A DNA stretch of 64,000 bases from Bradyrhizobium sp. Ce-3. Lineage in GTDB: Bacteria > Pseudomonadota > Alphaproteobacteria > Rhizobiales > Xanthobacteraceae. This document shows, piece by piece, positions 34,456-45,035 of the stretch. Under the pieces are notes generated by a model. That model was not told the origin of the DNA and did not search any database. It saw only the letters and a list, made by a program, of their open reading frames with translations. Both the position numbers and the translations under genes were made by a program. The stretch is from positions 372,001 to 436,000 of the forward strand of contig NZ_BQUV01000007.1 of the NCBI RefSeq assembly GCF_022835695.1, given 5' to 3'. The stretch's first letter is position 1. Every line of letters starts with the position of its first letter.

Positions 34456-36165
34456 ATGGTTTCGAATTCTGCGTCTTCTTACACCCCGACCCGCGACGAT
34501 TTCGCGGCGATGCTTGATGAGTCCTTTGCCGGCGGCAACCTGCAGGAAAGCTCGGTCATCAAGGGCAAGGTGGTTGCAATTGAGAAGGACATGGCCGTCA
34601 TCGACGTCGGCCTGAAGACCGAGGGCCGCGTCGCGTTGCGCGAATTCGCCGGCCCCGGCCGTGAGAGCGACCTCAAGGTCGGCGACGAAGTCGAAGTGTT
34701 CCTCGACCGGATCGAGAATGCGCTCGGCGAAGCCGTGCTGTCGCGCGACAAGGCGCGCCGCGAGGAAAGCTGGGGCAAGCTCGAGAAGGCGTTCCAGAAC
34801 AACGAAAAGGTCAACGGCGTCATCTTCAACCAGGTCAAGGGCGGCTTCACGGTCGACCTCGACGGTGCGGTGGCCTTCCTGCCGCGCTCGCAGGTCGACA
34901 TTCGTCCGATCCGCGACGTTGCGCCGCTGATGAACAATTCGCAGCCGTTCCAGATCCTCAAGATGGATCGCCGCCGCGGCAACATCGTGGTGTCGCGCCG
35001 CACGGTTCTCGAAGAGACTCGCGCTGAGCAGCGCCAGGAGCTGGTGCAGAACCTCGAAGAGGGTCAGGTGATCGACGGCGTGGTCAAGAACATCACCGAT
35101 TACGGTGCGTTCGTTGATCTCGGCGGCATCGACGGCCTGCTGCACGTGACCGATATCGCCTGGCGCCGCGTCAACCACCCGACCGAGGTGCTGACCATCG
35201 GCCAGACCGTGAAGGTCAAGATCATCAAGATCAACCACGAGACGCACCGCATCTCGCTCGGCATGAAGCAGCTGCTGGATGATCCGTGGCAGGGCATCGA
35301 AGCCAAGTACCCGCTGGGTGCCCGCTTCACCGGCCGCGTCACCAACATCACCGACTACGGCGCGTTCGTCGAGCTCGAGCCGGGCATCGAAGGCCTGATC
35401 CACGTCTCCGAGATGTCGTGGACCAAGAAGAACATGCACCCCGGCAAGATCGTGTCGACCTCGCAGGAAGTCGAAGTGCAGGTGCTCGAAGTCGATTCGG
35501 TCAAGCGCCGCATCTCGCTCGGTCTCAAGCAGACCATGCGCAATCCCTGGGAAGTCTTCGTCGAGAAGTTCCCGGTCGGCTCGACCGTCGAAGGCGAGGT
35601 CAAGAACAAGACCGAGTTCGGTCTGTTCCTTGGTCTCGACGGCGACGTCGACGGCATGGTCCACCTCTCCGACCTCGACTGGAAGCTTCCGGGCGAGCAG
35701 GTCATCGACAACTTCAAGAAGGGCGACATGGTCAAGGCCGTGGTGCTCGATGTCGATGTCGAGAAGGAGCGCATCTCGCTCGGCGTCAAGCAGCTCGAAG
35801 GCGACCCCTTCGCGGAGCCGGGCGACGTCAAGAAGGGCGCGGTCGTGACCTGCGAAGTGCTCGAAGTGAAGGAAAGCGGCATCGAGGTCCGGATCTCGGG
35901 CACCGAGTTCACCACCTTCATCAAGCGGTCCGAACTGGCCCGCGATCGCAACGACCAGCGCGCCGAACGCTTCGCCGTCGGCGAGAAGGTCGATGCCCGC
36001 GTCATCCAGTTCGACAAGAAGGCCCGCAAGGTGCAGGTCTCGATCAAGGCGCTGGAAGTCGCCGAAGAGAAGGAAGCCATCGCGCAGTACGGCTCCTCCG
36101 ATTCGGGTGCGACGCTCGGCGACATCCTCGGCACCGCGCTGAAGAACCGCGGCACCGACAAGTAA
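34456..36165 (+). CDS. rpsA: 30S ribosomal protein S1
   Basis: S1 binds mRNA leaders and helps unfold them on the 30S subunit. The 569-residue protein has six S1 (OB-fold) repeats. Typical cores are VKGGFTVDLDGAVAFLPRSQVD, ITDYGAFVDLGGIDGLLHVTDIAW, ITDYGAFVELEPGIEGLIHVSEMSW and KTEFGLFLGLDGDVDGMVHLSDLDW; the first and sixth repeats are divergent as usual. The length agrees with alphaproteobacterial S1. It has a long upstream leader, compatible with the autogenous control known for rpsA, and a strong terminator. Confidence 0.98.
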   Translation: MVSNSASSYTPTRDDFAAMLDESFAGGNLQESSVIKGKVVAIEKDMAVIDVGLKTEGRVALREFAGPGRESDLKVGDEVEVFLDRIENALGEAVLSRDKARREESWGKLEKAFQNNEKVNGVIFNQVKGGFTVDLDGAVAFLPRSQVDIRPIRDVAPLMNNSQPFQILKMDRRRGNIVVSRRTVLEETRAEQRQELVQNLEEGQVIDGVVKNITDYGAFVDLGGIDGLLHVTDIAWRRVNHPTEVLTIGQTVKVKIIKINHETHRISLGMKQLLDDPWQGIEAKYPLGARFTGRVTNITDYGAFVELEPGIEGLIHVSEMSWTKKNMHPGKIVSTSQEVEVQVLEVDSVKRRISLGLKQTMRNPWEVFVEKFPVGSTVEGEVKNKTEFGLFLGLDGDVDGMVHLSDLDWKLPGEQVIDNFKKGDMVKAVVLDVDVEKERISLGVKQLEGDPFAEPGDVKKGAVVTCEVLEVKESGIEVRISGTEFTTFIKRSELARDRNDQRAERFAVGEKVDARVIQFDKKARKVQVSIKALEVAEEKEAIAQYGSSDSGATLGDILGTALKNRGTDK

Positions 36166-36193
36166 GCGTCCGCGCGATTTGAGCGAACAATTG

Positions 36194-36225
36194 GGGCCCC
36201 GGCGAAAGCCGGGGCCCTTTTGTTT
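36194..36225 (+). terminator. Rho-independent terminator of rpsA
   Basis: GGGCCCCGGC-GAAA-GCCGGGGCCC is a perfect ten-base stem with a GAAA tetraloop, followed by TTTTGTTT, 28 bases past the stop codon. Confidence 0.95.
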
Positions 36226-36235
36226 GGGGAATACC

Positions 36236-36322
36236 GTAGCCCGGATGAAGCGCAGCGAAATCCGGGGCCTTGTATCCGCGGCTGAGGCCTTCCCGGATTA
36301 CGCTTCGCTTCATCCGGGCTAC
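36236..36322. repeat. GTAGCCCGGATG palindromic repeat, copy 2
   Basis: GTAGCCCGGATGAAGCGCAG and CGCTTCGCTTCATCCGGGCTAC-type ends (read at 36301-36322) are inverted, with AAATCCGGG/CCCGGATTA inside. It directly follows the rpsA terminator. Confidence 0.88.
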
Positions 36323-36440
36323 AGGTACCTCCAATTACCGGGCCTTGTTTTCTTCATATTGCGTCGCAATTGATGTATTTGGCTAAGCTGATAGTGACGC
36401 TGCGACTGCAAAACGCGCTGACTATTTCTGGAGAGATCGG

Positions 36441-37418
36441 ATGTCGCTGGATTCGGACGTGATCGTCGACCGCCGCCGTATCAGGCGCAAGCTGACGTTC
36501 TGGCGGGTGGCCGCCGCAGTGATTGCCATCGCGGCCATCGTCGGCGTGGGCGTGATCGCCGCCGGCGGACGCGGCAGCTTCTCGACCTCGAACACGATCG
36601 CGCGGATCAATATCGACGGACTGATCCGCAGCGACCAGGAGCGCGTCGAGGCGCTGGAGCGGCTCGGCAAGTCGAGCTATGCGGCGGTCGTCGTGCACAT
36701 CAATTCGCCCGGCGGCACCACTGCTGGCTCCGAGCAGCTTTACGACTCGCTGATGCAGCTGAAGGCGAAGAAGCCGCTCGTCGTCGTGGTCGAGGGTCTG
36801 GCCGCCTCGGGCGGCTACATCACCGCGATCGCCTCCGACCATATCGTCGCCCAGCAGACCTCGCTGGTCGGCTCGATCGGCGTCCTGTTCCAGTTTCCCA
36901 ACGTTTCGGAATTGCTCAAGACCGTCGGCGTGAAGATGGAGGAGATCAAATCCTCACCGCTGAAGGCGGCGCCCAACGGCTTTGAGCCGACCAGCCCCGA
37001 GGCCCGCGCCGCGATCGACGGTCTGGTCAAGGATTCCTATGCATGGTTCCGTGGATTGGTGAAGGAACGGCGCGGTATGGACGACGCGCTGCTGGAGAAG
37101 GTCGCGGACGGCCGCGTCTTCACCGGCCGGCAGGCGGTCGATCTCAAGCTGGTCGATCAGCTGGGCGACGAAAAGACCGCGATCGCCTGGCTGGTTGCCG
37201 AGAAGAAGATCAAAAGCGACCTGCCGGTGCGCAATTACAAGCTCAATCCGCGGTTCAGCGACCTGACTTTCCTGCGCACTGCGGCATCCATGACGCTCGA
37301 TGCATTCGGCCTTGGCGCCATCGCGCGGCGGATCGAGCAGGGCGGTGTGGCTCAGGCGGTCGACCGGTTCGGGCTCGACGGCATGCTGGCGCTGTGGACT
37401 CCCGGAGGAACCGACTAG
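36441..37418 (+). CDS. sppA: Signal peptide peptidase SppA (short form)
   Basis: SppA degrades cleaved signal peptides in the inner membrane. The 325-residue S49-family protein has an N-terminal anchor (about 22-42, VAAAVIAIAAIVGVGVIAA), the oxyanion region HINSPGGT, the nucleophile S123 in VEGLAASGGYITA and the general-base K175 in SSPLKAAPNGF, the Ser-Lys dyad arrangement of short (Bacillus-type) SppA rather than the 600-residue E. coli form. It is transcribed after the rpsA terminator and repeat, so it likely has its own promoter, and precedes ihfB as in many proteobacteria. Confidence 0.95.
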   Translation: MSLDSDVIVDRRRIRRKLTFWRVAAAVIAIAAIVGVGVIAAGGRGSFSTSNTIARINIDGLIRSDQERVEALERLGKSSYAAVVVHINSPGGTTAGSEQLYDSLMQLKAKKPLVVVVEGLAASGGYITAIASDHIVAQQTSLVGSIGVLFQFPNVSELLKTVGVKMEEIKSSPLKAAPNGFEPTSPEARAAIDGLVKDSYAWFRGLVKERRGMDDALLEKVADGRVFTGRQAVDLKLVDQLGDEKTAIAWLVAEKKIKSDLPVRNYKLNPRFSDLTFLRTAASMTLDAFGLGAIARRIEQGGVAQAVDRFGLDGMLALWTPGGTD

Positions 37419-37592
37419 CCGACAGCGAAGGGCGTACTGATCAGGGTATTCCCGCTGTGCGGGAATCGCTGCATGCCCCAATTGGGCTATTTGTCACGCG
37501 ATTTCACGGCACCCTAAATCGATTTAGCGTCTTGACAGTGCACGGCATTTTCACGGAAATGGGTTTCCGCAAGAGCCCGGATCCCATTTTCG

Positions 37593-37922
37593 ATGATCAA
37601 ATCCGAACTTGTTCAGCGCATCGCCGAGCACAACCCGCACCTCTATCAGCGGGATGTCGAGAATATTGTGAATGCGATTCTCGATGAAATCGTCGCGGCG
37701 CTGGCGCGTGGCGACCGCGTCGAGCTGCGCGGTTTCGGCGCATTCTCGGTGAAGCATCGCCCGGCGCGTGCCGGCCGCAATCCGCGCACCGGCGAGCATG
37801 TGCCGGTCGATCAGAAGAGCGTGCCGTTCTTCAAGACCGGCAAGGAAATGCGCGAGCGCCTCAATCGCGACGTGACCGAGGCGGGCGGCTCCAAGGTCGA
37901 CGCACCCAAGGCCGATGCGTAA
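37593..37922 (+). CDS. ihfB: Integration host factor beta subunit
   Basis: IhfB pairs with IhfA to bend DNA at specific sites; it helps sigma-54 activators, replication origins and recombination. The 109-residue protein has the DNABII fold: [33 protein letters not shown], then [27 protein letters not shown], which includes the intercalating Pro loop. The final 15 residues ([15 protein letters not shown]) are a non-conserved tail. The 174-bp gap before it must hold a promoter. Confidence 0.97.
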   Translation: MIKSELVQRIAEHNPHLYQRDVENIVNAILDEIVAALARGDRVELRGFGAFSVKHRPARAGRNPRTGEHVPVDQKSVPFFKTGKEMRERLNRDVTEAGGSKVDAPKADA

Positions 37923-38009
37923 CGAAGCCGACGCCTAACGCGCGACGTCGCGCGTTGCCGTGCTGCGGGCGAGGTGCCCGCACCTTCTCCATCGTTGCGA
38001 GAGATGGTC

Positions 38010-38396
38010 ATGCGAAAGTTCTTCACGGCAGTGGTCGTCATTCCGCTCGGACTGATCTTCATCATCTTTGCAGTCGCCAACCGCCACTGGGTGACGGTGT
38101 CGTTTGATCCCTTCAACTCTGTGACGCCGGTGGTCGCGGTCACACTGCCGCTGTTCGTCGTCATCATCGCTTCGGCGATCCTCGGCGTGCTCGCCGGCGG
38201 CATCGGAACCTGGTTCAAGCAAGGGCGCTGGCGCCGTGCCGCCCGGCAGCACGAGGCCGACGCCCGCCACGTCCGCACCGAGCTCGCCGATCTCCGGGCG
38301 GCGGCCTCCCGGGACGACGCGCAGCGCCGTTCAGCTCCGGCCCAGCTGGGCTTTTACGGGGCCAATGGGCGAGACAAGCAGGGCGCGACGTTGTAG
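38010..38396 (+). CDS. LapA-domain (DUF1049) membrane protein
   Basis: The 128-residue protein has two membrane segments (about 5-26, FTAVVVIPLGLIFIIFAVAN, and about 42-64, VVAVTLPLFVVIIASAILGVLAG) with the family motif NRHWVTVSFDPF between them. A basic/coiled C-terminus in the cytoplasm follows. The E. coli homologue LapA works with LapB to control LpxC turnover and LPS level; no lapB is in this window. An alternative ATG lies two codons upstream. It lies between ihfB and trpF, the usual place for this gene. Confidence 0.88.
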   Translation: MRKFFTAVVVIPLGLIFIIFAVANRHWVTVSFDPFNSVTPVVAVTLPLFVVIIASAILGVLAGGIGTWFKQGRWRRAARQHEADARHVRTELADLRAAASRDDAQRRSAPAQLGFYGANGRDKQGATL

Positions 38397-38471
38397 AACC
38401 CGCCCCGTCGGACCCGGGTAGACCCCTGTTCCGGCCGCCAGAAAACCCGTTTTGAGAGCCGTTTCGAGACC

Positions 38472-39127
38472 ATGCCCCTGCTCGTCAAAATCTGCGGCCT
38501 GTCCACGCGCGAGACGCTCGACGTCGCGCTCGAGGGCGGCGCTGACATGGTGGGGTTCGTGTTCTTTCCGCCGTCGCCGCGCCATATCAGCCTCGAGACC
38601 GCGCGCGAGCTCGGCGGCCGCGCCAAGGGCCGCGCCGTCAAGGTCGCGCTGACCGTCGATGCCGACGACGCGACCATCGAGAACATCATTGAGACGCTGC
38701 GGCCGGATATCCTGCAACTGCATGGCACGGAGACCACGGCACGGCTGCGTGATCTCAAGCAGAAATTCGGCCTGCCGCTGATGAAGGCGCTGCCGGTCGA
38801 GACCGCAGCCGATCTCGCGCCGCTGCCGGGCTATGCCGGCGTCGCCGACCGCATCCTGTTCGATGCCCGCGCGCCGAAGGATGCGACGCGGCCGGGCGGT
38901 CTCGGCGCGCCGTTCGATTGGCACCTGCTGGAAAATCTCGATCTCGCGCTGCCCTACATGGTCTCCGGCGGGCTCAACGCCGAGAACGTCGCTGAGGCCG
39001 TCCGCGTGACCCGCGCCGGCGGGGTCGACGTGTCGTCGGGTGTCGAGCGCACGCCCGGCGTCAAGGATCCCGAGCTGATCCGCGCCTTCATCCGCGCCGC
39101 ACGCGCAACTCAAGAACTGATGGTTCG

Positions 39128-39131
<4 letters not shown>
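38472..39131 (+). CDS. trpF: Phosphoribosylanthranilate isomerase
   Basis: TrpF catalyses the Amadori rearrangement in tryptophan synthesis. The 219-residue TIM barrel begins [37 protein letters not shown], with the catalytic Cys in KICG, and ends with the phosphate-binding [28 protein letters not shown], which contains the catalytic Asp. It starts the trpF-trpB-trpA run and overlaps trpB by four bases. Confidence 0.97.
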
Positions 39132-40341
<1,210 letters not shown>

Positions 40342-40345
<4 letters not shown>

Positions 40346-41178
40346 CCACCCGTATCGACGCACGTTTCGCCGAGTTGAAGCAGCAGGGCCGCTCCGCTTT
40401 CGTCACCTTCGTGATGGCCGGCGACCCCGACCCGAAGACCTCGCTCGACATCCTCAAGGCACTGCCGAAGGCCGGTGCCGATGTCATCGAGATCGGCATG
40501 CCCTTCACCGATCCGATGGCCGATGGCCCGTCGATCCAGGCCGCCGGCCTGCGCGCGCTCAAGGGCGGCATGACCTTGCGCAAGACGCTGGCGATGGTCC
40601 GCGACTTCCGCAAGGAGGACAACGCGACGCCGATCGTGCTGATGGGGTACTACAATCCGATCTACATCTATGGCGTCGACAGCTTCCTGGCCGACGCCAA
40701 GACGGCCGGTGTCGACGGGTTGATCATCGTCGACCTGCCGCCGGAGGAAGACACCGAGCTCTGCATCCCCGCGATGAAGGCCGGGCTGAACTTCATTCGG
40801 CTGGCGACGCCGACCACCGACGACAAGCGCCTGCCGGCAGTGCTAGCGAACACCTCGGGCTTTGTCTACTACGTCTCGATCACCGGTATCACCGGCGCCG
40901 CGGCTGCCGATTCGACGGCGGTTGCGGAAGCCGTCGCCCGCATCAAGCGGCACACCAAGCTGCCAGTCTGCGTCGGCTTCGGCATCCGCACCCCCGAAAC
41001 GGCCCGCGCGATCGCCGAGAACGCCAATGGCGCGGTGGTCGGTACCGCGATCGTCGATGTGGTGCGTGCCAACCTCGACGCCGAGGGCCGCGCGACACCG
41101 ATGACCGTGGCCGCGGTGGCGGACCTGGTGTCCGCTCTGGCGCAGGGCGTCCGGGGCGCCAAGCAGGCCGCTGAATAA
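40342..41178 (+). CDS. trpA: Tryptophan synthase alpha subunit
   Basis: TrpA cleaves indole-3-glycerol phosphate and channels indole to TrpB. The 278-residue TIM barrel has the catalytic E50 in [17 protein letters not shown] and D61 in the same stretch, and [11 protein letters not shown] as the phosphate loop. Translation begins at GTG inside the trpB stop. Unlike enterobacteria there is no trp leader peptide nearby; trpE, G, D and C are elsewhere. Confidence 0.97.
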
Positions 41179-41214
41179 GCCACATTTTGCAGTAACAAGG
41201 CCGCAAATGGCGGC

Positions 41215-41243
41215 TTGCCGGGTTCGCCCGGCCCGCCATATAT
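41215..41243 (+). promoter_or_regulatory. Candidate promoter of accD-folC
   Basis: TTGCCG is followed after 17 bases by ATATAT, about 40 bp before accD. The pair resembles the rpsA candidate. Transcription could also continue from trp. Confidence 0.3.
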
Positions 41244-41282
41244 CCAGCTGGTGCGGGACCGACCCGCATTTCGGAGCGAACC

Positions 41283-42224
41283 ATGAACTGGCTCACCAAC
41301 GTCGTCCGGCCGAAGATCCGCAACATCCTGCGGCGCGAGACGCCGGAAAACCTCTGGATCAAGTGCCCGGATTCCGGGCAGCTGGTGTTCTACAAGGACG
41401 TCGAGGCCAACCAGTTCGTGATCCCCGGCTCGAACTACCACATGCGCATGGGCGCAGTGGCGCGGCTGAAGTCGGTCTTCGACAACGAGACCTGGTTCGA
41501 CGTCGCGCTGCCCGAGGTGACGGCCGATCCGCTGAAATTCCGCGACGAGCGCAAATATGTCGACCGCATCAAGGATGCCCGCACCAAGACCGGGCTGAAC
41601 GATGCGATCAAGGTCGGCTACGGCAAGCTCGAGGGCGCCGGCGTCGTGGTCGCGGTGCAGGATTTCGATTTCATGGGCGGCTCGCTCGGCATGGCCGCCG
41701 GTGAGGCGATGGTGCGCGGGCTCGAGCTCGCGGTCGAGAAGAAGTCGCCCTTCATCGTGTTCGCTGCATCGGGCGGCGCGCGGATGCAGGAAGGCATCCT
41801 GTCGCTGATGCAGATGCCCCGCACCACGGTCGGCGTGCAGATGCTGCGCGAGGCGAAGCAGCCCTACATCGTGGTGTTGACCAATCCGACCACCGGCGGC
41901 GTCACCGCCTCCTATGCGATGCTCGGTGACATCCAGATTGCCGAGCCCGGCGCACTGATCGGCTTTGCCGGCGCGCGCGTGATCGAGCAGACCATCCGCG
42001 AGAAGCTGCCGGAAGGTTTTCAGCGTGCCGAATATCTGCGCGAGCACGGCATGGTCGACATGGTCGTGCATCGCCACGAGATGAAGGCGACGCTGGCGCG
42101 GCTGTGCCGCCTGCTGACCAGGGCGCCGGCGCTTGAAACCGCATCGAAGCCCACGGCCGCCGTCACCGAGCCGGCCCAGATCGTCACGGCCCCGGAGACG
42201 GTGCCGGCCGCGCCGCACGCGTGA
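41283..42224 (+). CDS. accD: Acetyl-CoA carboxylase carboxyltransferase beta subunit
   Basis: AccD with AccA transfers carboxyl from biotin to acetyl-CoA, the first committed step of fatty-acid synthesis. The 313-residue protein has the crotonase-type core ([68 protein letters not shown]). The N-terminal zinc ribbon is degenerate: only C28 of the four Cys remains, and the other positions are Ser31, Ile47 and Ser50 (IKCPDSGQ and IPGSNYH). The C-terminal 30 residues are Ala/Thr/Pro-rich. It overlaps folC by four bases. Confidence 0.96.
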   Translation: MNWLTNVVRPKIRNILRRETPENLWIKCPDSGQLVFYKDVEANQFVIPGSNYHMRMGAVARLKSVFDNETWFDVALPEVTADPLKFRDERKYVDRIKDARTKTGLNDAIKVGYGKLEGAGVVVAVQDFDFMGGSLGMAAGEAMVRGLELAVEKKSPFIVFAASGGARMQEGILSLMQMPRTTVGVQMLREAKQPYIVVLTNPTTGGVTASYAMLGDIQIAEPGALIGFAGARVIEQTIREKLPEGFQRAEYLREHGMVDMVVHRHEMKATLARLCRLLTRAPALETASKPTAAVTEPAQIVTAPETVPAAPHA

Positions 42225-43564
42225 CCGCAAGCGCCGCCCCATCGCAAGCCTCGTTCGAGGCCTTGATCGCGCGGATATCGGCGCTGCATCCGAAGCGCAT
42301 CGATCTCAGCCTCGATCGCATGCGCGGCCTGATGGAGCGGCTCGATCATCCCGAGCGCAAGCTGCCGCCGGTGATCCATGTCGCCGGCACCAACGGCAAG
42401 GGCTCGACGATCGCCTATCTGCGCGCGATCCTCGAAGCATCGGGCCTGCGCGTGCACGTCTTCACCTCGCCCTATCTGGTGCGGCTCAACGAATGCTACC
42501 GGCTGGGCGCGACGGGCGGCGGCAAGCTGGTCGGTGACGACGAGCTGCGCACGACGTTCGAGCATTGCGAGCGCGTCAATGCCGGCCATCCCATCACCAT
42601 TTTCGAGATGGAAACGGCGGTCGCGTTCTGCCTGTTCGCGAAGCATCCGGCCGACGTCGCGCTGCTCGAAGTCGGCCTTGGCGGCCGGCTCGATTCCACC
42701 AATGTGGTGGAGACGCCGCTGGCCTCGGTGATCGCGCCGGTCAGCATGGACCACATGGAATTCCTCGGCGATACCTTGACTTTGATCGCCGGCGAGAAGG
42801 CCGCGATCATCAAGCGCAAGGTGCCGGTGGTTTGCGCCGAGCAGGCGCCGGATGCGATGGCGGTGATCGAGGCGGAGGCGAACCGGATGCGCGCGCCGCT
42901 GCATGCGGCCGGCCAGCAATGGCATGTCGGCGTCGAGCGCGGCCGGCTGGTCTATCAGGACGAGCGCGGCCTGCTGGATCTCGCCGCGCCAAAGCTGTTC
43001 GGCCGGCACCAGTTCGACAATGCGGGTCTTGCGATCGCGACGCTGCGTGCGATCGACACCTTCAAGCTCAACATTGCGGCGTACGAGGCTGGTATCGTCA
43101 ACGCGGAATGGCCGGCGCGGATGCAGCGGCTGGCCTCAGGCAGCCTGGTCTGCCAGGGACCGCAGGGCTCCGAGGTCTGGCTCGATGGCGGCCACAATGC
43201 CGAGGGTGGCCGGGTTGCGGCGGCGGCGCTCGGCGATCTCGAGGAGCGGGTGTCGCGGCCGCTGGTCGTGATCACAGGCATGATGGCCAACAAGGACGCC
43301 AACGCATTCCTCGCCAATTTCGCCGGGCTGACGCGTCACATCATCGCGGTGCCGGTGCCCGGCCGCGACAACGGCATGGCGCCGGACAAGCTCGCCGATG
43401 CCGCGCGCGCACTCGGCATGCGAGTCGAGATCGCCGATGGCGTCGACGCCGCGCTGCAACGGCTTGCCACGCTGGCCTACGAGGTGCCGCCGCGGATCCT
43501 GATCACCGGCTCGCTGTACCTCGCCGGCCCGGTGCTTGCGGCCAACGGCACGCCTCCTGCATGA
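42221..43564 (+). CDS. folC: Folylpolyglutamate synthase / dihydrofolate synthase
   Basis: FolC adds glutamate to dihydropteroate and to folates. The 447-residue Mur-ligase-type protein has the ATP P-loop GTNGKGST (about 56-63), [45 protein letters not shown] with the metal-binding Glu and [14 protein letters not shown] in the C-terminal domain. It starts at GTG within the accD stop (GTGA). The accD-folC pair is conserved in proteobacteria. A repeat follows the stop closely. Confidence 0.96.
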   Translation: MTASAAPSQASFEALIARISALHPKRIDLSLDRMRGLMERLDHPERKLPPVIHVAGTNGKGSTIAYLRAILEASGLRVHVFTSPYLVRLNECYRLGATGGGKLVGDDELRTTFEHCERVNAGHPITIFEMETAVAFCLFAKHPADVALLEVGLGGRLDSTNVVETPLASVIAPVSMDHMEFLGDTLTLIAGEKAAIIKRKVPVVCAEQAPDAMAVIEAEANRMRAPLHAAGQQWHVGVERGRLVYQDERGLLDLAAPKLFGRHQFDNAGLAIATLRAIDTFKLNIAAYEAGIVNAEWPARMQRLASGSLVCQGPQGSEVWLDGGHNAEGGRVAAAALGDLEERVSRPLVVITGMMANKDANAFLANFAGLTRHIIAVPVPGRDNGMAPDKLADAARALGMRVEIADGVDAALQRLATLAYEVPPRILITGSLYLAGPVLAANGTPPA

Positions 43565-43572
43565 GCTCGCAT

Positions 43573-43657
43573 GTAGCCCGGATGAAGCGCAGCGAAATCC
43601 GGGGCCAGTCGATCCGTGGATGAAGACCCCGGATTGCGCTTCGCTGCATCGGGCTAC
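43573..43657. repeat. GTAGCCCGGATG palindromic repeat, copy 3
   Basis: It begins GTAGCCCGGATGAAGCGCAG and ends TTCGCTGCATCGGGCTAC; the right end has lost one base pair relative to the other copies. It lies nine bases after folC and 29 bases before the phosphoesterase gene. Confidence 0.85.
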
Positions 43658-43686
43658 GGGAGCGGGACGAGAGAGAAGGGGACACC

Positions 43687-44427
43687 ATGCGCTTTGCTGC
43701 GATCGCCGACATCCATGGCAACCATCTCGCGCTTGAAGCCGTGCTGTCGGACATCCGCGCGCAGGGCATTTCCGACATCGTCGATCTCGGCGACATGGTG
43801 AGCGGGCCGCTCGACGCCCGGCCGACCATCGACATGCTGATGGCGCTCGATGCGGTCCATCTGCTCGGCAATCACGATCGCTATCTGATCGACCGCCCGC
43901 ACGAGAAGATGGGCTCCTGGGAGCGGCTGATCTATACCCAGCTCGAGCCGCGGCATCTCGATTGGCTGCGCACGTTGCCGGCGAGGTCGGTTTATCGCGA
44001 TGAGGTTTTCCTCTGTCACGCCACGCCGCAGGACGATGAGACCTACTGGCTCGACACCGTGTTGCCGGGCGGCGAAGTCTGTTTATCCCCGCTTGAAGCG
44101 ATCGAGGTGAGAGCGGCCGGCATCACGCAATCGCTGATCCTCTGCGCACACACCCACACCGCGCGGGCCGTGCGGCTTCGCGACGGCCGGCTGATCGTCA
44201 ATCCCGGCAGCGTCGGCTCGCCCGGCTATCGCGCCGGCAAGCCGTATCCGCATGTCGTGGAGGCCGGTTCGCCCGACGCGCGCTACGCGATCCTCGAACA
44301 GGTCGATGGTGGCTGGGACGTGACCTTCCGCCACATCCCCTACAACTACGCGGCGATGGCAGCGCTGGCGCGGCAGCACGGCCAGGCGGAGCTCGCCTCG
44401 GCACTGGCGACCGGATGGATCAGGTAA
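43687..44427 (+). CDS. Metallophosphoesterase (YfcE/MJ0936-like)
   Basis: The 246-residue calcineurin-like phosphoesterase shows all metal-binding blocks: ADIHGNHLAL (D8, H10), DLGDMVSGP, LLGNHDRYLI, LCHATPQDD and CAHTHTARAVRLRDG, then NPGSVGSPGY. Proteins of this group hydrolyse phosphodiesters or phosphomonoesters of nucleotides; the substrate is not predictable. The space before the ATG is a repeat, so the gene probably reads through from folC or has a weak promoter inside the repeat. A second repeat copy flanks its 3' end. Confidence 0.9.
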   Translation: MRFAAIADIHGNHLALEAVLSDIRAQGISDIVDLGDMVSGPLDARPTIDMLMALDAVHLLGNHDRYLIDRPHEKMGSWERLIYTQLEPRHLDWLRTLPARSVYRDEVFLCHATPQDDETYWLDTVLPGGEVCLSPLEAIEVRAAGITQSLILCAHTHTARAVRLRDGRLIVNPGSVGSPGYRAGKPYPHVVEAGSPDARYAILEQVDGGWDVTFRHIPYNYAAMAALARQHGQAELASALATGWIR

Positions 44428-44434
44428 TCAGTCC

Positions 44435-44522
44435 GTAGCCCGGATGGAGCGCAGCGAAATCCGGGGACGCTACGTCCGCGGTACAACTGTTCCCGGATTA
44501 CGCTTCGCTCCATCCGGGCTAC
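44435..44522. repeat. GTAGCCCGGATG palindromic repeat, copy 4
   Basis: GTAGCCCGGATGGAGCGCAG and GCTTCGCTCCATCCGGGCTAC-type ends are perfectly inverted over more than 18 bases. It lies seven bases after the phosphoesterase gene, so that gene is bracketed by two copies of the same repeat. Confidence 0.88.
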
Positions 44523-44540
44523 GAAGCTGTGTAGCTCCAC

Positions 44541-44570
44541 AAACAAAACGGCCGGCATGACGCCGGCCGT
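44541..44570 (-). terminator. Rho-independent terminator of trxA
   Basis: On the minus strand ACGGCCGGC-GTCAT-GCCGGCCGT is a perfect nine-base stem followed by TTTGTTT, about 30 bases past the trxA stop codon. The plus-strand side has only TTTG. Confidence 0.92.
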
Positions 44571-44598
44571 TTGTACAAATCAGCTAATTCGAATCGGA

Positions 44599-44919
44599 TC
44601 AGACCGCAGCGGTGATCCACTGCTGCAGCTTCGCCTTCGGCGCGGCGCCGACCTGGCGGGAGGCCATCTCGCCGCCCTTGAAGATCATCAGGGTCGGGAT
44701 CGACATCACGCCATACTTCGACGCGGTCTTCGGGCTCTCGTCGACGTTGAGCTTCACGATCTTGACCTTGTCGCCCATCGCGCCGGAAATCTCATCGAGA
44801 GCGGGCGCGATCATGCGGCAGGGGCCGCACCATTCGGCCCAGAAGTCGACGACCACCGGCCCGGTCGCCTTGAGCACTTCGGCTTCGAAATCGGCGTCAG
44901 AAACCTTGCCAACGGCCAT
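44599..44919 (-). CDS. trxA: Thioredoxin
   Basis: This 106-residue cytoplasmic disulfide reductant has the active site WCGPC (C31, C34) in VVVDFWAEWCGPCRMIAP and the cis-Pro loop SIPTLMIFKGG. It follows addA on the same strand (116-bp gap), an order seen in many alphaproteobacteria. The ATG used gives MAVGKVSDADF, the family start; an open extension of 22 codons upstream is not conserved. Confidence 0.97.
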   Translation of the reverse strand: MAVGKVSDADFEAEVLKATGPVVVDFWAEWCGPCRMIAPALDEISGAMGDKVKIVKLNVDESPKTASKYGVMSIPTLMIFKGGEMASRQVGAAPKAKLQQWITAAV

Positions 44920-45035
44920 GTCAGTACCTCGTTCGGTTGGGACAAAAGGGCGCGGTTGAGAATCGCGCCCGGGAGCATGGGGCAAACGTATGAATGCCCC
45001 CTTGCCGGGTCAAGCTCGCTCACGCCGACATGAAC

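Noticed and set aside
38397-38471. Trp attenuator in front of trpF
   Set aside because: There is no Trp-codon leader peptide and no alternative hairpins; the gap is only 75 bp.
43573-44522. Composite transposon around the phosphoesterase gene
   Set aside because: The flanking elements are short palindromes without transposase and also occur alone elsewhere in the window.
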